In this document: positions 34,846-44,143 of the stretch, piece after piece | How positions within the stretch are numbered: the stretch's first letter is position 1 | Layout: the number at the start of each line of letters is the position of its first letter | Assembly (NCBI RefSeq): GCF_023716925.1 | Contig: NZ_JAMQQG010000020.1 | Location: 1-64,000 of the forward strand | Direction of reading: 5' to 3' | DNA: 64,000 nucleotides | Source of the DNA: Frankia sp. R82 | GTDB taxonomy: Bacteria > Actinomycetota > Actinomycetes > Frankiales > Frankiaceae | Program-made: the position numbers and the translations under genes | The notes under the pieces: model-generated | Told to the model about the DNA's origin: nothing | The model's database searches: none | Seen by the model: the letters and a program-made list of their open reading frames with translations, nothing else

Positions 34846-36576
34846 TCAGCTTGTTGTCGCGCTGAACAGATCCGGGATCGGCAGCGAGTAGGGATTGCGT
34901 CGAGGGCGACGCTGCGGATCTATGAAAGTGGGCGGGATGAACGAGGGGCGACGATCCTCATCCATGACGATCTGCCATTTCTCGCGATGCACCTGACTAT
35001 GGTGCTGATCGCAAAGCAGGACAAGATTGTCAAGACTCGTAGCCCCGCCATCGACCCAATGACGCACATGATGTGCGGAGCACCACGACGACGGACGATC
35101 GCAGTATGGGAAAGCGCAGCAATTATCCCTGGAAACCAGTGTCCGGCGAATATGTGCCGGAACAATTCTTTCTGTCCGGCCGACGTCCAGTGGGACGCTG
35201 TCGGGACCGAGGACAATCCGGCTGACCTGGGCATCGCAGGCGATCCGACGGATGACTTCGAGGGGCAGCGGGAGGCCCCAGTCGGTCATCCCAGGCTCGT
35301 TTCCGTTACCGAGAAGCGTGTCCCAACCGATGACGACACTCAGATGTGGCCGGGTGCCGCCGGCGGCCGGGCCGACGTCGGCGGACAGAGCATGGCGGAC
35401 GAACTCGACCAGCGCGTCCGCCCTGCGGCGGGCAGGGCTGCGCGGGTCACGCCGCCCGTCCTTGGCTGGTGCCGGGGCAGACAGCGCATCCAGGGCTGTA
35501 CGTAGCAGAGCGGCACCTTCGGCATCGAGCTCCCCGCGGATCTGCGTGGTGCCTTCCGGGGTGTCGAAAAAATTCAGCTGCCGTGCTGCATGCGGATCTT
35601 GCTGCCGCCCCGATCCGACGGACGTGTTCCCGTCGTCGTCGGAGTCGCCAGCCCCGGCGTCTGCGCTGTCCTTGTTGTTCTTTGCGTTGCGGCGGGATCT
35701 GGAGTGCTCGCCGGTGCGACTGTCCTCGTGTGGATCGTCGCCGCCGGGGGAGCGATCTACCTGGGTGAGCTGCTCGCGGAGTCGGATCGCAGCCTTCTTC
35801 AGCTGGACGTGGTCGAGCTGCTGGGCGTTTTCCAGCAGACGCGCCTGCGCGCGTTCCCGGACCTGGGCGGGCACCTCTTCGGGTAGAGCCTCCATCCCCG
35901 CGCAGATCACCCGAGCATGGTCCTCGCTGATCTGCGCGGCGGCCAGCGCTTCGCCGGTGGCCAGGTAAGGGCCGGCGAACAACTGCTGTGCAAGGGTGAC
36001 CCACTTGACGGCTTCGAACTGAGGCATGAGCATCCGGCCCGCCAGCCACTGCGCCAGATCAACCGCACCGGCGCTCTTCGCCAGACCCCGTGATTCTGCT
36101 TCGAGCAGGACCTGACTGCGTACCGCAGCCAGCCGCGCCTCCAGATCGCGCAGCGTGCAGATCGCCTCGGTGACATCATCCGTCGACCAGCGCCACGTGT
36201 CCGAGTCCAGCAGCCTCTCCACTACTGAGTCCAACGAGCCCAGCAGACTCTCCGCCTCCGAGAGGCCACCGCCGCAGGCATCCTCGAACGGGCTGCTTCT
36301 GCCGGCGGCGGAACTTTCGATCGGCTCCTCTGCTGCCTTGGGGAGATCTTCGTGGAAGGCGGCGCCCGCCGTTGCGGGAAACTCGTGCGGCAGGCCAGGA
36401 GAGTCGTCGTAGCCAGAGAAAGAGAAGCCGTCGCTCACGCCCCGTGAAGTATGCGTGAAGGAATGGGAGGAGGAGTCGGTCTCTTCGCGGAAGGAAGGGC
36501 CTTCGGTGGGGCCACCAGGCGGTTCAGGGCTGGCAGCTTCATTCGGATGAATGAGCATGATCGAACGATAGCGCAT
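34846..36576 (-). CDS. DUF222/13E12-type HNH endonuclease-domain protein
   Basis: About 576 residues. The centre (TRDLEARLAAVRSQVLLEAE-like block, LAQWLAGRML, ISEDHARVICAGM, GELDAEGAALLRTALDAL) is the DUF222 domain of the mycobacterial 13E12 repeat family. The C-terminus CDRPSSWCSAHHVRHWVDGG and LLCDQHHSQVHREKW is a zinc-HNH nuclease motif. A charged, Asp/Ser-rich linker lies between. A LexA-like box at 36590-36605 sits 14 bases upstream of the chosen ATG (36576; 36558 is the alternative), so SOS induction is likely, as reported for 13E12 proteins in Mycobacterium tuberculosis. A longer start (36642) would put the box inside the gene and is rejected. Confidence 0.88.
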   Translation of the reverse strand: MRYRSIMLIHPNEAASPEPPGGPTEGPSFREETDSSSHSFTHTSRGVSDGFSFSGYDDSPGLPHEFPATAGAAFHEDLPKAAEEPIESSAAGRSSPFEDACGGGLSEAESLLGSLDSVVERLLDSDTWRWSTDDVTEAICTLRDLEARLAAVRSQVLLEAESRGLAKSAGAVDLAQWLAGRMLMPQFEAVKWVTLAQQLFAGPYLATGEALAAAQISEDHARVICAGMEALPEEVPAQVRERAQARLLENAQQLDHVQLKKAAIRLREQLTQVDRSPGGDDPHEDSRTGEHSRSRRNAKNNKDSADAGAGDSDDDGNTSVGSGRQQDPHAARQLNFFDTPEGTTQIRGELDAEGAALLRTALDALSAPAPAKDGRRDPRSPARRRADALVEFVRHALSADVGPAAGGTRPHLSVVIGWDTLLGNGNEPGMTDWGLPLPLEVIRRIACDAQVSRIVLGPDSVPLDVGRTERIVPAHIRRTLVSRDNCCAFPYCDRPSSWCSAHHVRHWVDGGATSLDNLVLLCDQHHSQVHREKWQIVMDEDRRPSFIPPTFIDPQRRPRRNPYSLPIPDLFSATTS

Positions 36577-36589
36577 CACGCGCCTGATG

Positions 36590-36605
36590 TCGAACGTGCG
36601 TTCGC
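36590..36605. promoter_or_regulatory. LexA (SOS) box-like palindrome
   Basis: TCGAACGTGCGTTCGC fits the Gram-positive/actinobacterial SOS consensus TCGAACN4GTTCGA in all but the last base. It is just upstream of the HNH gene. A half-site TCGAAC recurs at about 36560. Confidence 0.75.
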
Positions 36606-36954
36606 CTCCTGTGGAGAAGTGGCCCTGTGGAAAACGTGCCATCCGAACGGGCTAGACGTCGCATCATCCTTCCTGGAGATATGCGGCGACCGCATCGAGA
36701 GGTCAAGCTCAAGGGAGCTCCGAGATCCTTGGCTCTGGGGCGCTGGTTCCGCGCAGCCTGGTCCGTGACGGATCGCGTCTGTCGGCCGGCGTTGAGGTGG
36801 TGGCCCTGCTCGAAAGGCGAACGCTGGAGACCTGACGCCGCAACGTGCCTGACTACCGGCGCTTTGCCGACTGTCGCCAGGCCGCTGTGAGGTAGCGCCG
36901 GGGTGGCACCAGGCCGAACGGAGACCGCCGTGAAAGCAGCGCGAGAGGTTGCTT

Positions 36955-36998
36955 GAGATCGGTGCGAGATCGGTGCGAGATCGGTGCTAGATCGGCGT
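36955..36998. repeat. 11-bp tandem repeat gagatcggtgc
   Basis: Three perfect units plus a degenerate fourth in the spacer between the HNH and fumarylacetoacetate-hydrolase-family genes. The period is not a multiple of three. Apart from the SOS box and this array the spacer 36577-37029 shows nothing. Confidence 0.85.
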
Positions 36999-37029
36999 CG
37001 GGTCGGTACGGAAGGTGCAGCAACACCGG

Positions 37030-38055
37030 TCAGGGGCGGTGGGTGGAGTCGACGACGGGAGTGCGGATCGTGCCGAGGCGGTCGATGGTGACTTCGACGG
37101 TGTCGCCGGGATGGAGGTAACGGGGTGGGGTTCGGGTGTAGCCGACGCCGGCAGGGGTGCCGGTGATCAGGATGTCGCCGGGGTTGAGGGTGAGCGTCCG
37201 GCTGACAAAGGAGAGGATCTGGCCGATCGAGAAGATCATGTTGCTGGTGTTGCCGTCCTGGACGATCTCGCCGTTGACCGTGGTGACCAGCCGCAGTCCC
37301 GCCCCCGGATCGCCGACCTCGTCCGCCGTGACCACCGGACCGATCGGCCCGCTACGGTCGGCGTTCTTCCCGAGCGTCCACTGTGCCGAGGATCCCTGGG
37401 CCCGCCGCGCGCTCAGGTCGTTGAACACGGCGTACCCGAACACCGATGCCGCGGCAGTCGCCTCGTCCACATCGGTGAGCGGGGCACCGACCACCACCGC
37501 GAGCTCGCCCTCCCAGTCCAGCCCCCGCTCGCCCGGTGGGACAGGCACCGGTGTCCCGTCGACGCACAACGACGCCGTCCACCGAGCAAACAGCGGCGGA
37601 TACTTCGGTACCGCCAGCCCCGTCTCAACAGCATGATCGTGGTAGTTGAGCCCCATCCCAAGCACCCGTGCCCCCGCCCGTGCGGCCGGCACAAGATCCA
37701 CCTCGCTCATCGTCCGCATCTCGGCTGCCGCTGCCCGCACGTCGTCCGTCGCTGTTCGAACGCCATCCGTCGTTTTCTGCGGGGCGTCCGCTGCCAGCGG
37801 GTCGGATATCGGCCTTTGCGACTGGGAGGGATAGCCCTGTGCGGCGACGATTCGCCGTGCGGTGCGGGACCACGTCGCGAGGTCGGCGTAGAAGTCGTCC
37901 ACCTCGGCCAGCAACGCCACCCGGCCACCGGCCGTCGCAGCGCCAGCCGCGGGCGCGCGGGACCCGGTGGAGGCACTTTCCGGATCCGGCGTAACGGCTT
38001 CCAGCATCAGGCCGACCAGGACCCGCCGCCCCTCGCGTACACCTGTGAACCGCAT
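37030..38055 (-). CDS. Fumarylacetoacetate hydrolase-family protein
   Basis: A 341-residue FAH-fold enzyme. The C-terminal domain has GMGLNYHDHAVE, the metal-binding Glu pair of LDWEGELAVVVG, Asp of FNDLSAR, GKNADRSGPIGP and ILITGTPAGVG, all characteristic of the FAH/2-hydroxyhepta-diene-dioate isomerase family, which cleaves or isomerises C-C bonds in aromatic catabolism. The N-terminal ~130 residues are a weaker family extension with an Ala/Thr-rich linker. ATG 38055 has AAAGG 9 bases upstream. A single gene, divergent from the second TIR protein. Confidence 0.9.
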   Translation of the reverse strand: MRFTGVREGRRVLVGLMLEAVTPDPESASTGSRAPAAGAATAGGRVALLAEVDDFYADLATWSRTARRIVAAQGYPSQSQRPISDPLAADAPQKTTDGVRTATDDVRAAAAEMRTMSEVDLVPAARAGARVLGMGLNYHDHAVETGLAVPKYPPLFARWTASLCVDGTPVPVPPGERGLDWEGELAVVVGAPLTDVDEATAAASVFGYAVFNDLSARRAQGSSAQWTLGKNADRSGPIGPVVTADEVGDPGAGLRLVTTVNGEIVQDGNTSNMIFSIGQILSFVSRTLTLNPGDILITGTPAGVGYTRTPPRYLHPGDTVEVTIDRLGTIRTPVVDSTHRP

Positions 38056-38267
38056 GCACCACAGCCTTTCGGAACCAGGTCTGGCATCTGCAGGTGGAAC
38101 GTGTCGAGTGCCCGGCGCCTGCGCCGCCAACACGCGGCGTACCCTACCCAGAGATCGGGTCCTCGGCTCCCATCCGAGTAACCGCGCCGTATCGCGTTAC
38201 TCCACTCGTTTCGCGGTGACCACTGGGCGACGCTCATGCCGGAGTGCGACAGTGCCATCATCAGGGC

Positions 38268-41200
38268 GTGACTCGGGGGAGTAGCAGTACCAACAGCAAC
38301 AACGATGGCGAGCCGGTCGGGCGGGTGTTCGTCTCGTATACGCAGGTGGACGAGCGCTGGGCCAGCTGGATCGGCTGGGAGTTGCGCAGCGACGGCTGGC
38401 ACGTTGATATCCAGCTCTGGGATGTGGTCGCCGGCGACGACTTCGTCGCCTGGATGCACACCCGCCTGGAAACCGTCGACCACCTGGTCCTGGTCGTTTC
38501 CGGCGAGTCGCTGGCCTCGGGCTGGGTGGGTGTCGAATGGCGCAGCGTGTATAGACCAGGGGAGCGTCGCGTTGTCCCGGTGCGGGTGGAGCAGGTCGAC
38601 CTCGGCGGCCTGCTGCAGCAGATCGTCCATATCGATCTGTTCGACCTGGATGAAGACGAGGCTCGTGACCAGCTTCGGCGACGGATGCGAGCCGCCCACC
38701 TCGGTGGCGGTCACTGGCCATCGGCGTCCCCGGCTTTCCCGGGCGCCGGTCCTGGTATGGGTAGCTCACCGCTGTTCCCCGGGGTTGGCGAACCGTCTGC
38801 GCTGCTTGATCGGGTGGCGGCGGCCGTGGCCACTCGACATCCCACGGCTGTGGTTCGGCCGGTGCCGGACGCGGAACCGGTGCCCTATCTGGACGTCGAT
38901 GACGGCGCGGGCGACCAGCGTCGTCAGTGGGCGGTAGGTGTCCTCGCGGGCCGGCCACTCGACGCGGCAACCTTGACTGCCTTCCGCGAGCTGGTGCATC
39001 GTCGGTACGAGGCGTTCGAACAGCTCGCCGAGTCCGATTTTGTCTGCGCGGATGTGTCACCCTCGGCGGATCTCGCCCGGCTGGGCAGGCGTAGCGGCAT
39101 CCTCGTCCACAGCCTGGCGTCCTACGAGGGCCGGTGGGATCCGGCGGACTATCTGACCCGCCAGCGGGAGTGCCTCGAGCAGGACCCGGTCTACCCGGCA
39201 GATCTCTACGTCGCGCAGCGCTACGTCCAGCTTGACGGGCCAGACGCTCCAGGGTGGGACGACCCGCCCCGCGGCGAGGATCTGTGCGCCGCCTTGGTCG
39301 ACTGGTTGGATGCCATCCCCGCCCGTTTTCTATTGGTTTTAGGCGATTTCGGGCACGGGAAGAGCTTTCTGTTGCGCGAGCTGGCCCGCAGACTGCCGGG
39401 AGAGCTGCCCCGGACGGTGCCGATGCTGGTCGAGCTGCGGGACCTCGAGAAGAGCCAGAGCATCGATGACCTGCTCGCCCTGCACCTGGCCAAGTCCGGC
39501 CAGGACGGGGTGAGCGTTCGCGCGGTCCGACGGATGCTCGACCGAGGGCAGATCGTGCTGCTGTTCGACGGGTTCGACGAGTTGGCAATGCGGGTGACCT
39601 TCGACCGGGCCGCCGATCATCTGGCGATGATTGCCTCGGCTGTCTCCGGCCGGGCCAAGATCGTGCTGACCAGTCGCACCCAGCACTTCGCCAGCGATGA
39701 CCAGTGGCGCACCGCGCTTGGTGACCGCGTCCACCGTATTGCCGGCAGCCGTACTGTGCGCCTCGAGGGTTTCGACGAGGCGCGCATCCGCGCGTTCCTC
39801 ACCCGTCTGCTGGCTCGTCGGCTCGCCGCGGATCAGCTGTCCGGCACAGACCTGGCGGGACAGCCGCACGTCGGATCACGTGCACCAGTGATGGATTCTG
39901 CGGCTGTTCTGGCCGCAGCACGTCGACAGGCGGAACTCAGGTTTGACCTGATCAGCAATATCCGTGACCTTCTCGGGCTGTCGGAGAACCCGCGGATGTT
40001 GTCCTTCATCGCCGAGCTGGACGAGCGTGAACTGCGCGCTGCCCGGGACGGCGACGGTCGGATCAACTCCGCCGACCTCTATGACCTGCTGCTGTGGCAA
40101 TGGCTCGATTACGAGGCCAGGCGGCGCTGGCCATCGCCGCGCAGCGACCAGGAACGCGGCCGACGCCAGCTCTTCGACGCTGTCCGGGGTCTGGCCCTGC
40201 ACCTGTGGCTGTCAGGAGAGGACTCGACCGATCTCGACGGACTCGCCGCCAGCGTGCGCCAGGACGTGGCTGATCTCAGCGCGACAAAACTCGGCCCGCG
40301 GCAGGCTGTCTTCGCGGTCGGATCAGGCAGCCTCCTCGTCCGTAACGAGGACGACCGATTCCAGTTCGTCCACCGATCGGTCCTCGAATACCTGGTGGCC
40401 GTCGAAACGGCCCGGCGGATCGACAGCACGGCCGTCGACGGTGTGCTGCTCGGCGCCCGGTCGATGTCAGCCCTTGTCATCGACTTTCTGGTGACTGTTG
40501 CGGACGGCAACCGGCTCGCCGTCAGGGTACGGACAGCTCTCAGCGGGAATGCCAAGCCATTTCACCCACAGGTACAGGAGAACCTGTTCCGGATCGCCCG
40601 GCGGCTCGGCCTGCCGGGAATCGGATCCGACCTGTCCGGCCAGGACCTGCGCGGCGAGGACCTGTCCGTCCGGGATCTGCGGTCGGCGAATCTTCGTGGC
40701 GCGAACCTGGCCGGCCTGCGCTGCCACGATCTCGACCTTTCCGGGGCCGACCTTTCCGGGGCCGACCTGCGTGACGTCCGACTGACCCGGGTACGGCTGT
40801 CCGGGACGCTCCTGGCCGGCAGCCGCTGGACTGGCGCACTGCTCATCGAGGCTGATCTGGACGAGGCAGCCGCAGGATCCCCCGAACTTGCCGCCGCGGC
40901 GGTGGTGGGCCGAGATCCGGCACTTCCGCAGTGGATGCCACCGAGAAGCCACGTCTCGTCGCTCGTCCACGGTCCTGACGGCCGAGTGCTGGCCGCCCTG
41001 TGGACCTCGGTCCAGGGGGAGTGCTCGGTGGTGCTGCACGACACAACGACGTTGCAGCCGCTCAGAGTGCTCGCCCACGGTCCGCTTTGGTTACGTTCGC
41101 TCGCCTTCGCCGCGGATGGCGGCAGTGTCATCGGCGTGCATTCGTACGGCTCGTCCGATGGCTGGTCGGTCCCGGGCGGCACGCGACTTGACCGCAGCCA

Positions 41201-41531
41201 GGCGAGTTCAGCTGCCGGCACAATGCGGATAGCGGCGCCAGGGTCGGCCCTGAGGGGAATTCCTGCTGCCGCCGGGACGCGGATGGTTGACCCGCCTTTC
41301 GTTGGCGCGGCCTATGAACTACACACGTTCGATTTGACCCCGGACAGGGCTGGTCGGCCTCGCCTGCTGCTGGCAGCCGCGAGGGTGGGCGAAGGCGCCC
41401 ATGGTGATCTGCGGTACGCCGAGGTAGCTGGAAAGTCATTGATCGAGCCGCAGCGAAAAAATGGCATGAGATCACCGGTCACGTCGGTGAGGTGGCGGTG
41501 CTGGCTCTGGGGTCGGATGGTGCGCTATTAG
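38268..41531 (+). CDS. TIR - NACHT NTPase - pentapeptide - (start of WD40) protein, first frame
   Basis: 1087 residues before a stop that results from a frame change. TIR domain at the N-terminus (VFVSYTQVDERW; SGWVGVEW carries the candidate catalytic Glu). A middle region of unknown type (38880-39200). NACHT NTPase near 360 (Walker A LGDFGHGKSFLLREL; Walker B VLLFDGFDEL). Pentapeptide repeats near 795 (DLSGQDLRGEDLS, ANLRGANLAG). Then degenerate propeller blades running into the frame change at 41456-41462, after which the WD40 domain continues in the -1 frame. GTG 38268 is a weak choice (AGGG close by). Probably an immune-type sensor/effector. Confidence 0.88.
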   Translation: MTRGSSSTNSNNDGEPVGRVFVSYTQVDERWASWIGWELRSDGWHVDIQLWDVVAGDDFVAWMHTRLETVDHLVLVVSGESLASGWVGVEWRSVYRPGERRVVPVRVEQVDLGGLLQQIVHIDLFDLDEDEARDQLRRRMRAAHLGGGHWPSASPAFPGAGPGMGSSPLFPGVGEPSALLDRVAAAVATRHPTAVVRPVPDAEPVPYLDVDDGAGDQRRQWAVGVLAGRPLDAATLTAFRELVHRRYEAFEQLAESDFVCADVSPSADLARLGRRSGILVHSLASYEGRWDPADYLTRQRECLEQDPVYPADLYVAQRYVQLDGPDAPGWDDPPRGEDLCAALVDWLDAIPARFLLVLGDFGHGKSFLLRELARRLPGELPRTVPMLVELRDLEKSQSIDDLLALHLAKSGQDGVSVRAVRRMLDRGQIVLLFDGFDELAMRVTFDRAADHLAMIASAVSGRAKIVLTSRTQHFASDDQWRTALGDRVHRIAGSRTVRLEGFDEARIRAFLTRLLARRLAADQLSGTDLAGQPHVGSRAPVMDSAAVLAAARRQAELRFDLISNIRDLLGLSENPRMLSFIAELDERELRAARDGDGRINSADLYDLLLWQWLDYEARRRWPSPRSDQERGRRQLFDAVRGLALHLWLSGEDSTDLDGLAASVRQDVADLSATKLGPRQAVFAVGSGSLLVRNEDDRFQFVHRSVLEYLVAVETARRIDSTAVDGVLLGARSMSALVIDFLVTVADGNRLAVRVRTALSGNAKPFHPQVQENLFRIARRLGLPGIGSDLSGQDLRGEDLSVRDLRSANLRGANLAGLRCHDLDLSGADLSGADLRDVRLTRVRLSGTLLAGSRWTGALLIEADLDEAAAGSPELAAAAVVGRDPALPQWMPPRSHVSSLVHGPDGRVLAALWTSVQGECSVVLHDTTTLQPLRVLAHGPLWLRSLAFAADGGSVIGVHSYGSSDGWSVPGGTRLDRSQASSAAGTMRIAAPGSALRGIPAAAGTRMVDPPFVGAAYELHTFDLTPDRAGRPRLLLAAARVGEGAHGDLRYAEVAGKSLIEPQRKNGMRSPVTSVRWRCWLWGRMVRY
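41456..41462 (+). other. A6 slippery sequence at the -1 frame change
   Basis: The zero frame reads CGA-AAA-AAT. Slipping back one base at A AAA AAT gives AAA-AAA-TGG, joining PQRK to KWHEITGHVGEVAV, an exact WD40 blade. A AAA AAT fits the X_XXY_YYZ slippery pattern, and A6 also permits transcriptional slippage. A run of six A's is rare in this GC-rich DNA. A simple inactivating deletion or a sequencing error is the alternative. Confidence 0.7.
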
Positions 41532-43057
41532 CAAGTGCAGATAGCGGCGGAATCGTCCGGCGGCTCCTCGGTGCCGATCAGTTTCGTCAGGGATCAATCA
41601 TTGTGACTGATATGGGTAGCGGACGCCGGCTGTGGAGCAGTGACAACAAGGAATTTGGCTGGCGGCCGCCGAACGTCCTCGAATTCGCCCCGACGGGTCG
41701 GCGGCTGGTTGCCGGATCCTTCGATGGGATACGTTCTCTAGATGTGTCTTCGGGCCGGGAGGCGGGGGTCTTCCGGCGCAGCCTGTTTCCGCGTGTCTCC
41801 GTCGTGCGATTCAGCGGAGACGGTCGGCAGTTCGCGGTAAGCTACAGCATTGGAAATCGGGATTCCGCCGGTGTGCAGTGGCGGGCATCTCGGTGGAAAA
41901 GTGAAACTCTGCGACGCAGGGAGAAACCAACCTCAGGTGATCTTCTCGTGTCGGAGGAGCCCTTTCACCCTGGTCAGGTGCTGGATTTTGATCCACGAGA
42001 CCTGTCCGTCTGTGTCGCCATCGCAAGGCGACGGCAGATGTCCGTCGGACAGGTCGAGGTCCGCGTTTCAGTCGCCCTTCCGGACTGGAGGTTCGCGACC
42101 GGTTATCGTGAGTCAAAGGCGGTCGCCGAGATCACCGCGGTGACCTTCGATCGGAGCGGTGTACTGGTTGCGACCGCCGTACGGCCACTTTCTGGCCCAC
42201 GCGCTCGGGTAGAGGTCCACCGTCGGCTGCCGGACGGAACGAAGTCCGCGGGGTTCGTGGATATCGCTGGGGGCGATGTCAGCGCGCTCGCCTTCAGTCC
42301 GGACGGCCGCACCCTCGCCTACGCCGTGGCCGACAGGGCCCCGTCGCAGTCGGCGCGGATCCACTTCTGGCCCCATGGGAATGTTTGGGTCGAACCGGTG
42401 AAGATGGAGGTGCCCGCGGCAGAGGTGGCGGAGATGGCGTTCAGTCCCGACGGGGGCATGCTCTGCACCGTGGCGAAGGCAGCCGGAAAGTCGGTGTCGG
42501 ACAGCCGGGTATTACTGTGGGATATCGGTCTCATGCGGATGGTACGGCAGATTCATGGCCATGACGGCACTGTTTTCAGCGTCACGTTTCACCCGCGTGC
42601 ACGCATGCTGGCGACCGGGGACCAGGGCGTTGAGTCCGGCGCGGGGCGCGTGCGGCTGTGGAATTCGTCGACCGGCGAGCTGCTGTGGGAGTGCGCGGAT
42701 CATCCCGGCGGTGTGACCACACTCGCGTTCAGTCCGGACGGACGGCGGCTGGCCAGTGGCGGGGAGGACGGCTGCATCCAGATCTGGAGTATCCCCGGGG
42801 AACACGAGTACGGTGCTGTTCCCCGACGCCTGGCCACCCTCACCCTGTTCGACGAGAACACCTCGGCCATCCTGCTGCCCGATGGTTCGTACAAACTGGA
42901 CGGAGACCCCGGTGGCCGCCTGTGGTGGTCGATCGGCCTGAACCGGATCGAGTCAGGGGAAATCGAGCGGATTGACCCGTCCGTCCGTCGTCTCTCCGTC
43001 GACGAACCTGTTCCTGGGATGGTAGACGGTGATTTTTCCGCGGCGGGGAGACTGTGA
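41492..43057 (+). CDS. WD40 beta-propeller portion of the second TIR protein, -1 frame
   Basis: Continues the upstream TIR-NACHT protein after the frame change; the homologous frame is open back to 41462. WD40 motifs are clear: VSALAFSPDGRTLAYA, VAEMAFSPDG, GHDGTVFSVTFHP, GRVRLWN, VTTLAFSPDGRRLASGGEDG and IQIWS. The ending LPDGSYKLDGDPGGRLWWSIGLNRIE is typical of actinobacterial NACHT-WD40 proteins. A GTG at 41492 could start a separate protein but would remove half of a blade, so fusion by frameshifting or a broken gene are better explanations. Codon third positions are less G/C-rich at 41320-42050 than elsewhere. Confidence 0.8.
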   Translation: MAVLALGSDGALLASADSGGIVRRLLGADQFRQGSIIVTDMGSGRRLWSSDNKEFGWRPPNVLEFAPTGRRLVAGSFDGIRSLDVSSGREAGVFRRSLFPRVSVVRFSGDGRQFAVSYSIGNRDSAGVQWRASRWKSETLRRREKPTSGDLLVSEEPFHPGQVLDFDPRDLSVCVAIARRRQMSVGQVEVRVSVALPDWRFATGYRESKAVAEITAVTFDRSGVLVATAVRPLSGPRARVEVHRRLPDGTKSAGFVDIAGGDVSALAFSPDGRTLAYAVADRAPSQSARIHFWPHGNVWVEPVKMEVPAAEVAEMAFSPDGGMLCTVAKAAGKSVSDSRVLLWDIGLMRMVRQIHGHDGTVFSVTFHPRARMLATGDQGVESGAGRVRLWNSSTGELLWECADHPGGVTTLAFSPDGRRLASGGEDGCIQIWSIPGEHEYGAVPRRLATLTLFDENTSAILLPDGSYKLDGDPGGRLWWSIGLNRIESGEIERIDPSVRRLSVDEPVPGMVDGDFSAAGRL

Positions 43058-43074
43058 CAGCTACACAGATCACG

Positions 43075-43959
43075 TCACTGTTGCCCGGGATAGGGCTTGG
43101 TGCAGGTGAGGGCACCATAGGAGAGGGCGTTGAGCTGGGCTTCGGAGGGCTGGCCGGAATGCTGGGCGGTGGACTGCCGGAGTTCGGTCAGGCGGGAGCC
43201 GTGCCAGTCGTAGAGGATCTTCGTGACGTTCCAGGTGCCCGCGGCGCCGTCAACCTCGACCCGGTTGACCAGCAGGGACGGCTTCGTCGAGTTCTGGTGG
43301 GAGACGCAGCGGTAGCCGTCGCCGCCTGCGGCGGAGGCGCCGATCAGCAGGGGGAAACGGGCACCGGTGTCGTCCTGGACGGAGCTCAGACGGCTGTTGA
43401 CGACGGTGAGGACTTCGGCATCGGCAGTCGAGGCGCCGTAGCCGACGGCGACCAGGGCCTCGTTGCCGGGTTCGCCGTTGAGGTCCACGGTCTGCAGGAT
43501 CGTGGGGTGCAGGGCGTCGCCCGCCTCCAGCTGGCTGTCCAGCGGTACCTCTGACTCCTGGCCGGTGGCGAGGATCGCACGGGCGAGCAGGGTGCGCTGG
43601 CCGCCGGGTGGAGTGCGCTCGTAGACGAGCAGACGGTCGGGCCGGCTGTCGCCGTCGAGGTCGCTCACGGCGACGTTGACGCAGGTGACGTCGGCGGGGA
43701 TGCGTGGGTTGCGCTGCAGCGGCGGGCAGTCGAACCGGGTACCGCTGGCCTCGTGGATCAGCTCGGCCTCACCGGCGCCCGCCGAACCGGTTGAGCCGAC
43801 CGAGGTGGTCCGGCCGCCACCGGAGGGCGATGCCTGCGCGGTGCTGTTTGTGGCTGCCGCATCCGACCCGGATGATCCGTCGCAGGCGGCGGCGAGCAGA
43901 CCGACCGACAGGACGGACAGTGCCGCCCATGCGGTGATGCCGAACCGACGCACTGCCAT
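43075..43959 (-). CDS. Putative secreted lipoprotein with a calcium-binding-like motif
   Basis: A 294-residue exported protein: basic N-terminus, hydrophobic segment and lipobox LLAAAC near 25, then a Ser/Gly/Ala-rich linker. A single DLDGDSRPDRLLVYE resembles the EF-like Ca loop of VCBS/FG-GAP repeats, and EPGNEALVAVGYG resembles a second. No enzymatic motif is recognised. ATG at 43959 follows a G-rich stretch. Convergent with the WD40 frame, 17 bases apart. Confidence 0.75.
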   Translation of the reverse strand: MAVRRFGITAWAALSVLSVGLLAAACDGSSGSDAAATNSTAQASPSGGGRTTSVGSTGSAGAGEAELIHEASGTRFDCPPLQRNPRIPADVTCVNVAVSDLDGDSRPDRLLVYERTPPGGQRTLLARAILATGQESEVPLDSQLEAGDALHPTILQTVDLNGEPGNEALVAVGYGASTADAEVLTVVNSRLSSVQDDTGARFPLLIGASAAGGDGYRCVSHQNSTKPSLLVNRVEVDGAAGTWNVTKILYDWHGSRLTELRQSTAQHSGQPSEAQLNALSYGALTCTKPYPGQQ

Positions 43960-44143
43960 GGAGCCCCCCGAAGCCGATGTCGCCGGATTGTCGCACAGCA
44001 ATGACATTGTGGTGGCGACGGTCATCGGCGGCTTCGGAATGGGACCGAGCACGGCCGCGAGCCCGGGTCGGGTGATGGCCTGGCCCGACCCGGGCAGCTG
44101 TGGCGTGGCCTGGCGTGGTGCGTTGCGTGCGGTCGCCCTGCGG

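Noticed and set aside
34054-35505. 483-codon plus-strand frame through the TCTGTCACC repeats
   Set aside because: It is mostly antisense to the HNH gene and its Ile-Ser-Val-Thr-rich part reflects the DNA repeat.
41492-43057. Independent WD40 gene starting at GTG 41492
   Set aside because: This start would cut a blade in half although the missing half is present immediately upstream in the same frame; fusion to the TIR-NACHT frame explains the sequence better.
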